64,000 nucleotides of DNA. Source: Tillus elongatus (Eukaryota > Arthropoda > Insecta > Coleoptera > Cleridae). Numbering within the stretch: position 1 is the first letter of the stretch; every line of letters begins with the position of its first letter. A model generated the notes under the pieces. It worked only from the letters and a program-made list of their open reading frames with translations, had not been told where the DNA came from and made no database searches. The DNA is taken from positions 28,208,739 through 28,272,738 of the forward strand of contig OZ023267.1 in NCBI GenBank assembly GCA_964006375.1, written 5' to 3'. This document shows positions 40,196-52,636 of the stretch, piece by piece. The position numbers and the translations under genes are program-made.

Positions 40196-41320
40196 CAAAG
40201 TCACTTTTCAATTATAATATTTATTATTTATAATTCTAATTTACACTGTTTGTATTTTACACTTTTGTGTGTTGTGCGTTTTCTAAACATTTTTCTTTGA
40301 ATTATTTTGATCTAAAAAAGATTTTTAGCTATTTTGGTTTTGAAACGTAGTAAAGCCAAAATTGCATTTAATGCAGTTACAAGTTTGTTACTATTTGTAA
40401 GATGTCCTGTATTATAATATATAACTAATAATAATAAAAAATAGTAATAATACTATATGCAACAATATGTTCTTTATATTAGGTGTTGAAGCTATTAGAA
40501 GTTTGACCGATATAGACGGCTACAATGTGTAGAAGCTTAGTTATGTTTCCAGCTTTCGTCAAGCAACCCGTATACAATACTTGTAGCTTCATTAAATAAT
40601 TGTAACGGACGAGACACTTCATTCAAAACGTCCTTTATTTCCTTGAAAACCTTTAAAATGGCAATTAGCTAATTATAATTAGATATTGTTACATTGAAAT
40701 ATTGCAAAGAAGATAAAAATGACAAGATTTTCAAAGCTAATGTTTGGAACGATCACTGATAAAAGTAACGCTGTACCATCGCAGCAGGCGTCTTGAAACA
40801 AATGCTTCTAGCCAATTAGTCTATGCTAATCATGCAATTAACTAAATAATGTTCATGATAAATTATTTATCATCCATTATTCAGGAAAAAGAGTTAAACA
40901 CAATAAAACTGTGTATTCATAAAACCAGAGATAGACGTTTCGGTTTCATACAAAAAATTAAACCGATCCTTAGAAACAAAGAGGTTGTTAAGGAGTCTTA
41001 TAATGATAATTTATGACCTTGTTGTTGGTCTGTTCACCAATTTATTATGTCTTAACTGGCGGAAAGAAGGACTGGAATTATACAGGGTCAGACAAATTAT
41101 AAAAATAAAAGCGTCGTGTGTCAACAACCGCTACCAAATTGTTATCAACTGTGTACGAAGATCAAAATCGCGGCATTGGCATTTTAAGCGCCACCTCTGT
41201 CTGTCTTCCTGTATGCCTACACTTTGCAAGTTCTACTCCAGTCTTGATCTGAGTTCCTCCATTGTGCAAGATACAGCATATTTATTCAGGGGTGTTTTTC
41301 TCTATTATTTTACATGACAC
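40196..41320. other. unassigned AT-rich sequence
   Basis: No confident gene. A minus-strand open stretch at 40537-40660 ending RPLQLFNEATSIVYGLLDES looks protein-like but was not identified. ACAGGGTCAGACAAATTA at 41082 resembles a mariner-type terminus. Confidence 0.35.
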
Positions 41321-41397
41321 TTACAACCTACGCTTTTGGAGTATTATGTAAGTTTGCTGACATTTGGGTGTAAGAAAAGAAATTGATAAATAAAATG

Positions 41398-43210
41398 CAA
41401 TAAAGAAGGTTTTTCAACAACACACTACGAAGGCATATAGCATAAATACTATCATACCGTGGGTGTCGACAAGGAGGAAAGAGGCAACTTGTTAATTCTG
41501 GACTTGAAGGTTCGGAGGTTCGGAGGAGAAGGATAAACATGTGCCGGCAAGGAATTCCACAACTTGGAAGTCCTCGGGACAAAAGAGCGAGCATTACAAG
41601 ATGTTCTATATCTAGTGGCCTCGACAGTAAAAGGGTGCATTCACAGGTGGAGGAACTATGGAAGAAAGCTCCTCTGAGCAGTGCCCGTGACCTATAAAAG
41701 AGAGAGAGATGTCACCAAAGGCACGTCGGTGGGCAAGGTATGGCAGCCTTTGGGTGAGTGTAGGGTCACCGATGAGCCATATTGCTCTCTTCTGAATGGA
41801 GTCCAGGATAGCGAGTGTAGATGCGGCAGCGGCAACTCAGATGTGGGAGCAGTATTCGAGGTTTCGCCTTATTTGTAAAGTATATAAGGTATAGAGATTA
41901 GCTGGTGTAACATATTTTCAAGCCCTAAAGGGAAAACCTAATTTCTTAGCAGCCGCTTCTGCAATTGCTGTGGCATGTTGGTGCCATTTGAGATTTGAGC
42001 CACAGAAATGCCAACAAGTGAAAAGGACTCATTACTTTGAAAAACTTGGTTGTTTATTGTGATGGGTCTAGTGCTGGTCTAGTCTGTGTGATAGAAAGCA
42101 AGACTGAGATTTGGTAGAGTTGAATTGTACAAGATTTCTACTTCCCCAGTCTAATATTTTTTGGAGATCCACGGAGACAGAACCCTCCATGAGTCTGCGT
42201 TCCTCATCTAATTGGGCCAAAGAGACAGGCTTAGAATATTGTATATTTGAGTGGAGGGTACTGTTGTCCGCGTAACTGTGAACTGGGTTGGATGTGCTAG
42301 AGAGGAGGTCATTGATGTGGAGAAGAAACAAAATAGGGGATAAAGCTAAACTTTGAGGGACTCCTGCGTTAATTGGATACAGTTTAGAGGAATGACCATC
42401 CACGACAACAGAAATGCTCCAGGTGGAGAAGAAATTTGCTACCCAGGTACAGAGTTTTGGTGGTAGGCCATAGGCCGGAAGTTTATTAAGCAGCGCTGCG
42501 TGCCAGACCTGGTCGAATGCTTTGGATATGTCTAGAGCGACAATCTGGAATTCACCGTGTAGTTCCATAGACTTGTTCCAAGGATAGGTGACAAAGGAAA
42601 AGAAGTCGGCAGTTAATCTGCGCTGACGGAATCCATACTGACTGTCGTGGATTAGACTGTGTTTTTCAAGAAATTTTAGTAATTCGGTGTTTATATACTT
42701 TTCCATCACTTTAGAGACGACTGAAAGGAGAGAACTAGGCCTGTAGTTGCTAGGAAGTGCTTTGGATCCTTTCTTGTGGACGGACTGTACTCGAGAAGTT
42801 TTCCAGTTACAAGGGAATACTCCTCTATTGCAAGATGTCTGAAACAGACGCGTCTGGACAGGAGCAAGTTCTGGTGCGCATTTTTTTGAGAACAATTGTT
42901 GGGATCTCGTCAAGGCCAGAGGCTTTCCTGGTATTAAGAGAAGAGAGCATCTTACGCACCTTTTTAGTTTTGAAAATCATTTTATGCGCGACATTGGGGA
43001 CTGTTGGTGGTTGAACATTTGGAGGTGGGTTGAGAGTAGAACTGCCGGCGAACAAGGAGGCAAACAGTTCAGCCTTGCCAAGGGAAATAGAAATAATTTC
43101 ATCCCCTGAAACAAGAGGTGCGAACGTGCTCTTGTAGAAATTATTCCCAATAGAATTAGCAAAAATCCAGAAGGGTTTGCTGCCGTTGGAGCTTGAGAGG
43201 ATAACAATTA
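41398..43210 (-). pseudogene. CR1/jockey-like LINE, reverse transcriptase to 3' end (5'-truncated)
   Basis: From high to low coordinates the minus strand shows an RT N-terminal part (RKASGLDEIPTIVLKK), FPCNWKTSRVQSVHKKG, NYRPSSLLSVVSKVMEKY, YGFRQRRLTADFF, ALDISKAFDQVWH, NAGVPQSLALSPILF and SYADNSTLHS. The catalytic YADD is YADN and the usual PQG is PQS. Downstream, frameshifted, come LIGDPTL-type sequence and FVPRTSKLWNSLPAHVYP. A 3' UTR reaches about 41320. The element is dead and lacks its 5' half. Confidence 0.85.
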
Positions 43211-43249
43211 AATAATATAAATGTACTATAGAAAATACTTAAGTTTAAA

Positions 43250-43600
43250 TTACATATACTGGGTGTCCCAGTTCTCCTGTTCCAACCGGATATCTCGGCT
43301 GGCTTTGTGGTTGTAGCTTTGAAATTTTGGATATCGCATACATGCTTGGAGATCTTAAAAACAACTCAAGAAGAAAATAACGGTACAAACAAAAAACAAA
43401 TAGTTTAGCGACAGCTACTGATGAAGACAACGTTGTTGCCGAAATACGTATCTAGCGCATAACTCTCTGTTATTATTTTTATGGTTTTTGGGGTGATTCC
43501 GCTTTTTATTGCAGTTTCCAGTCACCATGTCCAACCTCAGTCTTTTATCCTTTTACAATGACGTATCATACGTCATATTTTAATTTTATAATGGCTTAAG
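43250..43600. other. sequence with a mariner-type terminus and a possible hammerhead
   Basis: ACTGGGTGTCCCAGTTCTCC near 43260 resembles a Tc1/mariner end. The hammerhead-like motif at 43405-43460 is listed separately. No coding region. Confidence 0.4.
43408..43460 (+). ncRNA. possible hammerhead ribozyme of a different family
   Basis: GCTA pairs with TAGC as stem I; CTGATGA (43418-43424); an imperfect stem II GACAAC-GTT-GTTGCC with one mismatch; GAAA (43441-43444); self-complementary stem III ATACGTAT; and cleavage after C at 43452. There is one extra A before stem II, so activity is uncertain. Confidence 0.5.
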
Positions 43601-43697
43601 TACCCAGACGGCATAGACACGTTCTGAGAATATACCAGGAATGTTTCGAAAGAAGATTGAAATATTATCATCTTAAAAACACAGTCTAATCCACAAC

Positions 43698-43940
43698 AGG
43701 CTGTATGGATTCCGTCAGCGCAGATCAACTGCCGACCTCCTTTCCTTTGTCACCCATTCTTGGAACAAGTCTATGGAACTACACGGTGAATCCCAGATTG
43801 TCGCTCTAGACATATCCAAAGCATTCGACTTCCGGCCTATTGCCTACCATCAAAACTCTGTACCTGGACAGCAAATTTCCTCTCCAACCTGAGCATTTCT
43901 GTTGTCGTAGATGGCCATTCCTCTAAACTCTATCCAATTA
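43698..43940 (+). pseudogene. internal reverse-transcriptase fragment, plus strand
   Basis: Encodes YGFRQRRSTADLLSF and IVALDISKAFD, then, after a deletion of about 30 nt that shifts the frame, sequence matching the LSISVVVDGHSSKLYPIN region. It is the same LINE family as 41398-43210 in the opposite orientation and lacks both ends. Confidence 0.82.
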
Positions 43941-43954
43941 ATTTGGTTTTACAA

Positions 43955-45500
43955 CATAACTTCAAATATTTTGGAAAAAAAATGGAATTATATAAATTGG
44001 TCTGTAGTTTTCCAATGACTCCCAATCTCCCTTTTGGAAAACTGGGATGACCTTAGGCAGTTTTAAGGCATTAGGAAATAAATTCCTAGATAAACAAATG
44101 TTAATCAACTTTGTGGGTGGGACTATTATAGCATACTTAATGCATTTTAAAATTTTCCTATTTATATTGAAACCATCCATGGAACAAGTGTTTTTTAATC
44201 CAGATATTATATCAAAGACTTCGACATATGTGACCTTTTTGAATGATTTTTTTGTTTGTCTAATCATCAGCTTTTATTTTAAACAAATAAAATTGATATG
44301 AATTTGAGCTTTTAGATACGATCCTCATCAAGTCTTATGCAGCATTCGAAAAATAAATGTTGAAATGGGCCGCGGTCAAATTTGGTGATGCCCGACTCAA
44401 ACTCTTGTTACCTATAACTTTCCACATTGCCTTTTGAGGCTTTTTTGCCTTAGAAATAAAAGCAACGTTTGATTGTTTCTTTGAAAGTAATACTCGCTTC
44501 CTGTATCGTTTTTTGTGATCATTGATAACTTCTTTTAAAGACGGACTAGAATTAGGTTTGTAAACGTCCTGAAGGAAATGCAATAGTTCACGACCTTTTT
44601 TAGTTCATCGGTAAACCAATTGATTTTCTGATTTTTAGGTGACAATATTTTAGATTTTAGAGGAAAAACCTGAGATATGGCATCAACAATACGGCCGATA
44701 AAAGCGTCAAACAACACGCTTGCGTCCTCGGTGTCTTCACTGATAAAACTCCAGTCCATGTCCGCCATCAAAGAATTCAAATTTAGTACATCAGCTTCTG
44801 TTATAGGCCTGTAATTAATCCTTGTATTATCTACATCCATACCATCCTTTTTACTTACTCTTAATATTACACCCATGTGATCTGAAAGATATGTGTCGAC
44901 GACACCAACATTTGCAGATTCTTTACCAAAATTGACAAAAATATTACCCAGACGGTCAATCTAGTTGAGTATTCACTTATTAATAAAAAGTCTTTTTTTT
45001 TCATTTGCATATAATGCAAATTCATTCACCTTGTTTATAAGACACTGTATGTTTAAGTGCAAAATGTTAAGAACGCTGCAATCAGTAGGAACTTTTGGAG
45101 AATTTACCGTCGAATTTGTTTCAATGTTATTTGTAAGAGCATTCCTTTTTTGAGTCCCTGGTCGAGGCTGATCGCTGAAAACTTCGCCTGAAAAAATATA
45201 TCCTAACTATTGCTTCCTGTGACTAAACGGAGGGGTCATTAACGTGTGTAACAAACTGAAAAGGATATGTAATCCTAAAATAGGACGTTACTTTATTTAT
45301 TCTCAGATCTTCAACGTTTAGTGCGATGTGTGGTAATATCTTTTTCAGATAATGCGTTAATTTCTCAGCTTTCATTTCACTGTGTAACCTACCATCATAA
45401 AAGTATGCTAAATTCGGGACTGTTTTGATATCTGTTTGCTTCGTATCAATTCCAATAACCGCTTCCTGATTTATCCGTCAACGAAAACCAAAATCACCTG
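43955..45500 (-). pseudogene. second CR1/jockey-like LINE, decayed ORF1 to RT start
   Basis: The order on the minus strand is an ORF1 C-terminus (VPNLAYFYDGRLHSEMKAEK, TSYFRITYPFQ, IVRIYFFRRSF), an endonuclease start (NILHLNIQCLINKVNEFALY), the endonuclease end (YLSDHMGVILRV) with the middle deleted, a linker (NWFTDELKKV), and an RT start (VIPVFQKGDWESLENYRP). Frameshifts are frequent. This is a different family from the element at 41.4-43.2 kb. Confidence 0.78.
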
Positions 45501-45679
45501 ATCGTTGTTTATTCTCATCTGACGTGGGTTGTATATAGATGAAAAACAATGTGTATTTACCGGTGAAGATGGCATTAATCGAAACAGCTAAAGGGAACTA
45601 TTTTTCGATATAACTGACGTTATTAAGTTAAGGATGTAATTCATTTACAGTATAACTTAGCATTTTATATTATGTAATA

Positions 45680-46385
45680 TAACTTGCATGTAAGTTGAGA
45701 GCAAACTGAAAATCTTGTGGCATATGTACAGATAAGTGGTGGTAAGCACCTTCATGGTAAAGGCACTGTGAACGTCCCCTAGTTCCAAAGACAGAGCAGC
45801 TCAATGGTATGTCAATTCATTTAGGCAACGTAACTTGTGTGGAAGTTGAAAGCAAACCCAAATCCTGGTAACATGTTTTAATGAGTGGTTGTAAGCACCT
45901 CCATGCTGAAGTCACTGTGATCATGTCATAATCCCAGAAAAACAGGAGCTGAGTCAAATTTCATTGCTCTGGGTAATATACCTTCTGTGGAAGTCGAAAG
46001 CAAAGCACAATCATTAGGGCTGCTGTGGAGAGAAGGAGTTGTGAGCGTCAACATTGTAGAGGCACTGCGGAAATGTATATTTTCGGTGTAACTGATGTAA
46101 GATGAAACAGTAGAAAATACATGTTTTAGAAGGATACAATAGAAAGAGAACCTGCAAGAACATAATGTGACATGTATGTAAGCAATAAGACTAATGAGAA
46201 CATTTGAACGCACGTTATGTGAGAGAAAGCAGAAGTGATTATATGTAAACGGTCGTGTAAAAGGGAGTAAAAAAACGAAATTGATAGGTTATCAAACGAC
46301 TGTCATTATAAAACAGTTGGCTTACCTTTTAGGTAACGTAACTTCTGTGGAAGTTGAAAGCAACCCCAAACAAGTTATAAAATCC
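45680..46385 (+). repeat. diverged tandem repeat, about 145-bp period
   Basis: Units begin near 45683, 45833 and 45972, with a partial unit at 46334. Each has GTAACTT.TGTGGAAGTTGA-type sequence followed by AAGCAAACC..AATC and, 60-70 bp later, GTAAGCACCT-CATG. The AACTTC-TGTG-GAAGTT core is a small hairpin. No coding frame is conserved. Confidence 0.65.
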
Positions 46386-48417
46386 TATATTGGACAAAAG
46401 ACTGAATTCACACTCACTTACACTTAACACTTAAGAAAAACTTAAAAGCTATAATAATCCTCATGTCATTATGTCGTTGACTTGCTGCCATTATGCGTCT
46501 TGCACTTTCTGTCTGCAGCAGAATCATTGCGCAAATGCAGGGCGGAAAATTTTAAGGTTTTCGTTGTTATTTATATTCATGTTGGCGCAGGTATGCAAAT
46601 CTTTTCTATTGATGCATTTTCCATTCATCATATCTACGGCTGTCTTAAGAGGATAGTTTTCATTCCGAACTGTAGAGATTGTGCAAATGTTTCATCTATA
46701 TTTTGTCAATATATATCTATATTACCTACATATGAAATAAATAATATTATATTATATTTTTAATTTATAAAAATAGAAAGAAATACCTCCTTAAAATCAT
46801 TTTTACCGCGATCAGAACATCTATATTCACCACAGGTCCCGTAACTTTCTTAGGGGTTGCTCCAAAGGAATTTTTCTTGTTTACATTGTTCTTTTTTATG
46901 CATTGAGGGTGATTGTAGGAATGCAGACGGGGAAACACAACCCCCGCGACGAAGCAGCGAACCAAGATTTTCAATTTACGTTCAAATTGTTATCTCATTT
47001 AATTTTTATTTTATTTTTCCATAAATGATTTTGAGGTTGCCTTGTTTGTCAGTAAACTGCAATATTTTATTCTTTTCAAAAATTATGGATACAGCAACCC
47101 TAAATAAGTGTTGGAAAGGCTAGCGAGTACATATGTTATGGTAGAAAATTTTCGTAAAAATATTTCAAATCCGATATCTCAATACATTTCCCATTAAGCT
47201 AGAATCTTTAATCTTGAACCATAGTAACACCTATGTAACCACACCATGTGTACTAACTTAAAGAAAAATAACATAATAAGGATAACTACAAATTTGTTTT
47301 AAAAAACCTCTCCTGTTGTTTATTGTTTGTAGAAACTGGATGGGCTGACTAAAACAAAACCATCCAAGAAATTAATAGGGAAAAATACCTGCTATATTTG
47401 TAATTTGACAGGTACATTCCCTTTGTAAATAATTAATTTTTTTCTGAAAAACTTTTGCAACTTTAATTAAATTTGTAACACAATTTTTTTAAAGACACTT
47501 GGGTATCATATCTAAGACCGGATTCTGATTTTTTAGCTCCATATAAAATATAAATTTTTTCAAATAATCGCTAACTGGGACTCTAAAACCAATCTCCAAG
47601 GTCCATTTAAATCTAAAGAATTAGTTTTAATAATATATCTTACTAATAGTGCACAATTCTTATGAAAAATCACTACTATAACGCACTTGCTGCGTCCCGA
47701 AATTTTTATATCCATGTCGTGGCGGTTGATGAAGAGGGTAAAATATACAAGAAATGTTTTTCTTGTTCTGTTCTGTACATGGTAATGTTACGAAAACACA
47801 GCCTAGTAGTATACAAATCGTACTTGCAATATCCTCTCACAATTTTTGCCTAACCTTGTTTGTAATACAAGAGTTTACACTGTTTTATGTTACAAGTAGT
47901 GCTGCGGGTCTGTGTAAAGTGTTGTCTATATTGCGGTATACTAATGTACCAGTTTGGTTTCAAAAGGAATTTAGCATAACTGAAAAACGCATTTTAAAGA
48001 GAGAAAATAATTAAAGGTTAAGACAATTATCTATATACAAATATTTTGTTTTCCGTTATTTGAAGTAAAAGTAAAAGTTATGGTCACGATATTAACCATC
48101 TCTTAGGTCTATTAGTTTGCTGTGTACATTGCAAATGATTTTTGGAAATATTTTAGCCTGACCTAATCGTGTAACTCTATAACAAAAAGCCACAGCTGCT
48201 AGAAAACTAAAAGCTTTTTTTAATGATTCTAACTTCCGGAGGTTAGCACAATGTTTCCCGAAGTTTATTAGTTTTTACCAACTTGCAGACCAGGTTAAAT
48301 TCCGAGTGTGCATCTTCTTATGTTACAGGTAGTACTGCATCTCTGTATAATACGTTGTCTAATGGTAATAACAGTAGCAGCTTCGTTTTAACAGTACAGT
48401 ATTTTTTTTTAATTATT
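46386..48417. other. unassigned sequence left of the I-like LINE
   Basis: A diverged copy of the 25830-26200 block lies at 47330-47700 and ends in ATAACGCACTTGCTGCGTCC. Elsewhere no exon or element was recognised. Confidence 0.45.
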
Positions 48418-48937
48418 AAGGTTTCATTCATTCATTCATTGTTCGGTTTTTCTGGCTGCGGTTTAGGTTAACCATTCGCACAATTACTGTCGTTCGATTT
48501 TTCTATGTCGCCGTTAATTAATATCTACCCTCATTGGGTGTAGCAAACTGTGTATGAGATCACTATACTTTACACATTACCCAACACCTACTTTAACAAA
48601 CTTATTACCTACTACATATTTTACCATCTATTATTGCCATAACTATTAGTATTTTTTCCTTATCATTTTTATTGAGGGATATCAGACAGGGAACACACAT
48701 CTTCATGCCCTGGGGCCTGTCAGAGCAACTTATCTACCACAACACAGAAGGGCCACGGTAAGTAAAGGTATTACACTAGGACAGACATTAGGTGACTTAT
48801 ATAACTATACATATAGTGATCTTAAATTAATTTGATTAGATTGTTTCCAACTCACACAAGCACCCACACGTACACACATCTGTACCCACTCCTCATACAC
48901 ACACCTACCCCTAAAACTAAATATTCACTACGTATAT

Positions 48938-51900
48938 CTATATCTTTATTTTTAGATATTTGACATGGTTGGTGATTAATTTATATATTATAATGTTTTT
49001 GGATTCTAGTAGTTGCGGCAAATTAAATGGTATTTGTACACTTTTTAGCCCACAAACCTTGTCTACAAATGTTGTTATATACGCTGCGGATAAGCTGCAA
49101 TTCAGCAGGGTGTGCTCTGGGTCACCCAATTCACCACATCCACAAAGCGGACTATCAGCTAACCTTAATTTAAATAGATGTTTTGGTACAAGGGCATGAT
49201 TAAACCTAAGTCTACATATAATTTTAATTTCTTGCCTGCTAAGGTTGCTTTTGATGAACCATGGTTTTTTAGGTATTGTAGGTTGTATACTCCTATAATA
49301 TGCCCCATTCGTATCTCTAATAAATTGATCATGCCATTCTTTTTGGTGCAGTGATGTCACATAGGAGTATACATCCTTGTAAAAATATTTGTAATCTAAC
49401 ATAACGCCGCTAGTCAATGCTTCTTTTGCCTGTTTGTCGGCAATCTCGTTACCTGCGATTCCACAGTGTCCCTTAACCCAAATCAAAGTTACTTTTTTAT
49501 TTTGTTTATGTAAGGTATTAATCCTCCGTGTGTAAATCTCATGCAAATAGTTACACTGTGAAGTCACATTTAACTTGGCTAGCTTTTCAAGTGTACTTTT
49601 ACTGTCTGTTACAATTACAAAGTTGGTATGGTCAATGGTCTTAGCAATATCTAATGCTTCTATTATAGCTATGAACTCTGCAGTGCATATAGGAAACAGT
49701 TCTTTTACTTGCATATTTTTACTAAGATCTTTTTGTGGGTCCCATATGGCCAATGCTACTTTCTTCTCTAACTTGGAGGCGTCTGTAAACAGGATGTAAT
49801 TGTCTGGTACCATATTTTCCAAATCAAAATCAAATAGTCTGTTTCTCACTTCTATCGGAAATATTGAATAGTCTGTCAGAAATATAATGGGTGTGTCTGG
49901 AATTTTCTCTGGTAGTCTATAAATGCTGTTGTATTTGTCAACCCATATGTCATCTTGCAGCTTTATTAGTATATCTCTATATTCTTCTACCAATGCTGGA
50001 GCTTTCTTATTTTTCCAGTATGGGTGTGTAAGGTCTAGAACATTTAGATTGCATATCTTGTTAATGAGACTGCTTTGTTTGGCATGTATTTTCAATAAAA
50101 ACCTGGTGGACAGCATCGACCTTCGAATGTTGATTGGCGATTCGGAACACTCGGCTAACAGGCTACAAATTGGTGTGCTGTTTAGGGCGCCTATGCAAGT
50201 TCTCAAGCATTTGTTCTGGACAACTTCGAGCTTTTTAAGATGAGTTTTTGCTGCTTGGTTATACAAAATGGATCCATAATCTATTATTGATCTGATGAAC
50301 GATCTATATATCATTAATGCGATATCTGGATCTGCACCCCAGGCTTTGCCAGCTAGTACTCTTAATATGTTTATCCCCTTTTCGGTTCTTGCTATAATAG
50401 TGCTTATGTGATCTTTCCACAGGAGTTTTCTATCCAGAACTATGCCTAAAAATGTTACCGTGTTATGTACTGGTAGAATCTTATCGCCTAAAACAACACT
50501 GGATGTTGGATTAGCGTGTTTTTTGTTGAATACACATACTTTGCTTTTATAGGCTGATATACTTAGACCATTAGCTTCCGTCCAGTTATTCAAACTATTC
50601 ATTGCATCATTAAGTTTACTGAAGCCTTCATTTACTTCGCATTTTTTGACATATAGACATATATCGTCTGCATATTGCAATACGTTTACTTCGTTGCCTA
50701 TGATCTGGTCAATGGGGATTGTGTAAATTAAATAAAGTACTGGACTCAGTATACACCCTTGAGGTAAGCCTTTATTCAATAATCTTGGTCCTACCAGTTT
50801 GTCCTTTACTTGTAAGTAAATGATGCGGTTTTCATATAGGCGTACTATCCTATGAGCAAAACTACTGGGTATACCAATGCTGCACATTCTTTGGGTCAAT
50901 ATGTTTAAGCACACGTTGTCGTATGCACTCTCTATGTCTATGAAGGCGGCTGTTACAGACTTTTTGCTGGTAAAGGAAGTGTTAATGTCTGTTACTAAAT
51001 GGGCGACACTTTCTTCCGTTGAATACCCTCTTCTAAAGCCTAGTTGCGTATTTGGAATCTTGTCATTTAATTCTAACCACCTCACTAATCGGTGTTTAAT
51101 CATTCTTTCGAGTGTCTTAAGTACACAGGAAGCCAAGGATATTGTCCGGTACGAATTTAAGAGTTGTGGGTCTCGCCCGGCTTTCAAAAACGTAATCATT
51201 ATGTGCGTTTTCCAGGATTGTGGTATATTACCACTCTTCCATATATCATTAATTATCTTAAGAAGGATATGCTTCTGTTCTAGTGGTAAGTTGCTTAGCA
51301 TTGCATAGTGAATGTTGTCAAATCCTGGAGTCGATAATTTCTTATCTTGGACGGCCTTCTGTAATTCGTCAATGGTGAACTTTTTTGAGAGTGGGTGCCC
51401 TTCTGTGCTTGGTATTGTGTGTTGATCAATCTCTTGAAGCTGCGGTACCCAGGATGGTGCCAATTTATTTAGTAGCTCTTCTGCTATTGCTTCGGTAGTC
51501 AAAGTACTCCGGGGTGTTGATAACGTACTACTTATCTTCCTTATATGTGACCATACTTCTTTTATTGGGGTGTTTCTATTCAATTTTTGGCAAAAATCCC
51601 TCCAGGTAATTCTTTTGCTGTTTAGTATAGTTCTTTTAGTGATGGCCACTGATCTATTATATTGTTCATAATTGTCTTTCGTGGGATTGTTTTTATATCT
51701 TCTATATGCTGCCTTTTTATTAGATATTGCTAATTTACAATCTGAATTCCACCACACTTTTGAAAAGAACTGACCTGCAAATACCCTCTTCAGTGGTATC
51801 GATTTATTTGCGGCGCTTTCGATTTTTGAAATAAAATTATTATATTCAACATTTTCGATATCTTCGGTTTCCTCGGATATCACTAAAGAAAACAGTTGCC

Positions 51901-52636
51901 AGTCTGCCCTTCTCAAATTAAATTGACTTCGCCTTTGCATATTTGGAATGTGTTCCTTGTTATTATTGTAAGTGGTATTTGAGATACTACAATTTATTTT
52001 ATACACAATAGCATAATGATCTGACCCTAATGTGTCTTCATTTACGCTCCACTCAAAATCCGCGGCTATGTCAGCCGAAACTATGGTCAAGTCAACGGCC
52101 GACATATTACTTGAGCCAGGACAGCGAACAAGTGTCTCTTCACCTGAATTTAGAAAAACCAAATGACTATCCTCTACCGCAGCCAAAAGATTATTTCCTT
52201 TGCTATCATTCCAGTTGCAACCCCAGGCAAAATTATGACTGTTAAAGTCCCCCCCTACAACGAATGGTTTTTCCAAACTGGAAAAGAAATCTTCCCACTC
52301 CTCTTTTGTTATGCTTAAATTGGGCTTAACATATAATGAATAAAAATTTATGCTTTTGCATTTATTTAACTTAATTTTTGCACCTATACACATAACTCCA
52401 CCAATATTATGAAAATTTGATAATTCAGTAAAAAATAAACTATTTTTTATCAGGATGGCTACTCCACCCCATCCATCGTCTCTGTCTTTTCGGATTGTGT
52501 TAAACCCTTTTATTCTAAAATTTACATTATTTTTTAGCCACGTCTCGCATATCAATGCTACCGTTACGTCATAATCAAAAATAAATTTCTCAAATTCACC
52601 TTTATTTGAAACCACTGACCGTGCATTCCATTGCAT
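48938..52636 (-). CDS. ORF2 polyprotein (endonuclease, reverse transcriptase, RNase H) of the I-like LINE
   Basis: 1232 residues without interruption. Residues 1-220 are an apurinic-type endonuclease with QWNARSV, CETWL, GGDFNSHNFAWG, AVDLTIV and LGSDHYA, so the nicking residues are present. The reverse transcriptase spans about 400-720, with NSYRTISLASCVLKTLERM, FIDIESAYDNV, GLPQGCILSPVLY and QYADDICLYV (active site near 655). RNase H (about 940-1070) has FTDASK, AEFIAIIEAL, VTDSKS and GHCGIAGNEIADKQA. The C-terminus has a Cys-His cluster CGCGELGDPEHTLLNC near 1163. The start MQWNARSV lies at the usual beginning of the endonuclease, which supports this ATG. The protein makes the target nick and primes reverse transcription there. 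Confidence 0.95.
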   Translation of the reverse strand: MQWNARSVVSNKGEFEKFIFDYDVTVALICETWLKNNVNFRIKGFNTIRKDRDDGWGGVAILIKNSLFFTELSNFHNIGGVMCIGAKIKLNKCKSINFYSLYVKPNLSITKEEWEDFFSSLEKPFVVGGDFNSHNFAWGCNWNDSKGNNLLAAVEDSHLVFLNSGEETLVRCPGSSNMSAVDLTIVSADIAADFEWSVNEDTLGSDHYAIVYKINCSISNTTYNNNKEHIPNMQRRSQFNLRRADWQLFSLVISEETEDIENVEYNNFISKIESAANKSIPLKRVFAGQFFSKVWWNSDCKLAISNKKAAYRRYKNNPTKDNYEQYNRSVAITKRTILNSKRITWRDFCQKLNRNTPIKEVWSHIRKISSTLSTPRSTLTTEAIAEELLNKLAPSWVPQLQEIDQHTIPSTEGHPLSKKFTIDELQKAVQDKKLSTPGFDNIHYAMLSNLPLEQKHILLKIINDIWKSGNIPQSWKTHIMITFLKAGRDPQLLNSYRTISLASCVLKTLERMIKHRLVRWLELNDKIPNTQLGFRRGYSTEESVAHLVTDINTSFTSKKSVTAAFIDIESAYDNVCLNILTQRMCSIGIPSSFAHRIVRLYENRIIYLQVKDKLVGPRLLNKGLPQGCILSPVLYLIYTIPIDQIIGNEVNVLQYADDICLYVKKCEVNEGFSKLNDAMNSLNNWTEANGLSISAYKSKVCVFNKKHANPTSSVVLGDKILPVHNTVTFLGIVLDRKLLWKDHISTIIARTEKGINILRVLAGKAWGADPDIALMIYRSFIRSIIDYGSILYNQAAKTHLKKLEVVQNKCLRTCIGALNSTPICSLLAECSESPINIRRSMLSTRFLLKIHAKQSSLINKICNLNVLDLTHPYWKNKKAPALVEEYRDILIKLQDDIWVDKYNSIYRLPEKIPDTPIIFLTDYSIFPIEVRNRLFDFDLENMVPDNYILFTDASKLEKKVALAIWDPQKDLSKNMQVKELFPICTAEFIAIIEALDIAKTIDHTNFVIVTDSKSTLEKLAKLNVTSQCNYLHEIYTRRINTLHKQNKKVTLIWVKGHCGIAGNEIADKQAKEALTSGVMLDYKYFYKDVYSYVTSLHQKEWHDQFIRDTNGAYYRSIQPTIPKKPWFIKSNLSRQEIKIICRLRFNHALVPKHLFKLRLADSPLCGCGELGDPEHTLLNCSLSAAYITTFVDKVCGLKSVQIPFNLPQLLESKNIIIYKLITNHVKYLKIKI

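Noticed and set aside
45680..46385. CRISPR-like array
   Set aside because: Eukaryotic context, units diverged along their full length, no constant repeat and variable spacer pattern.
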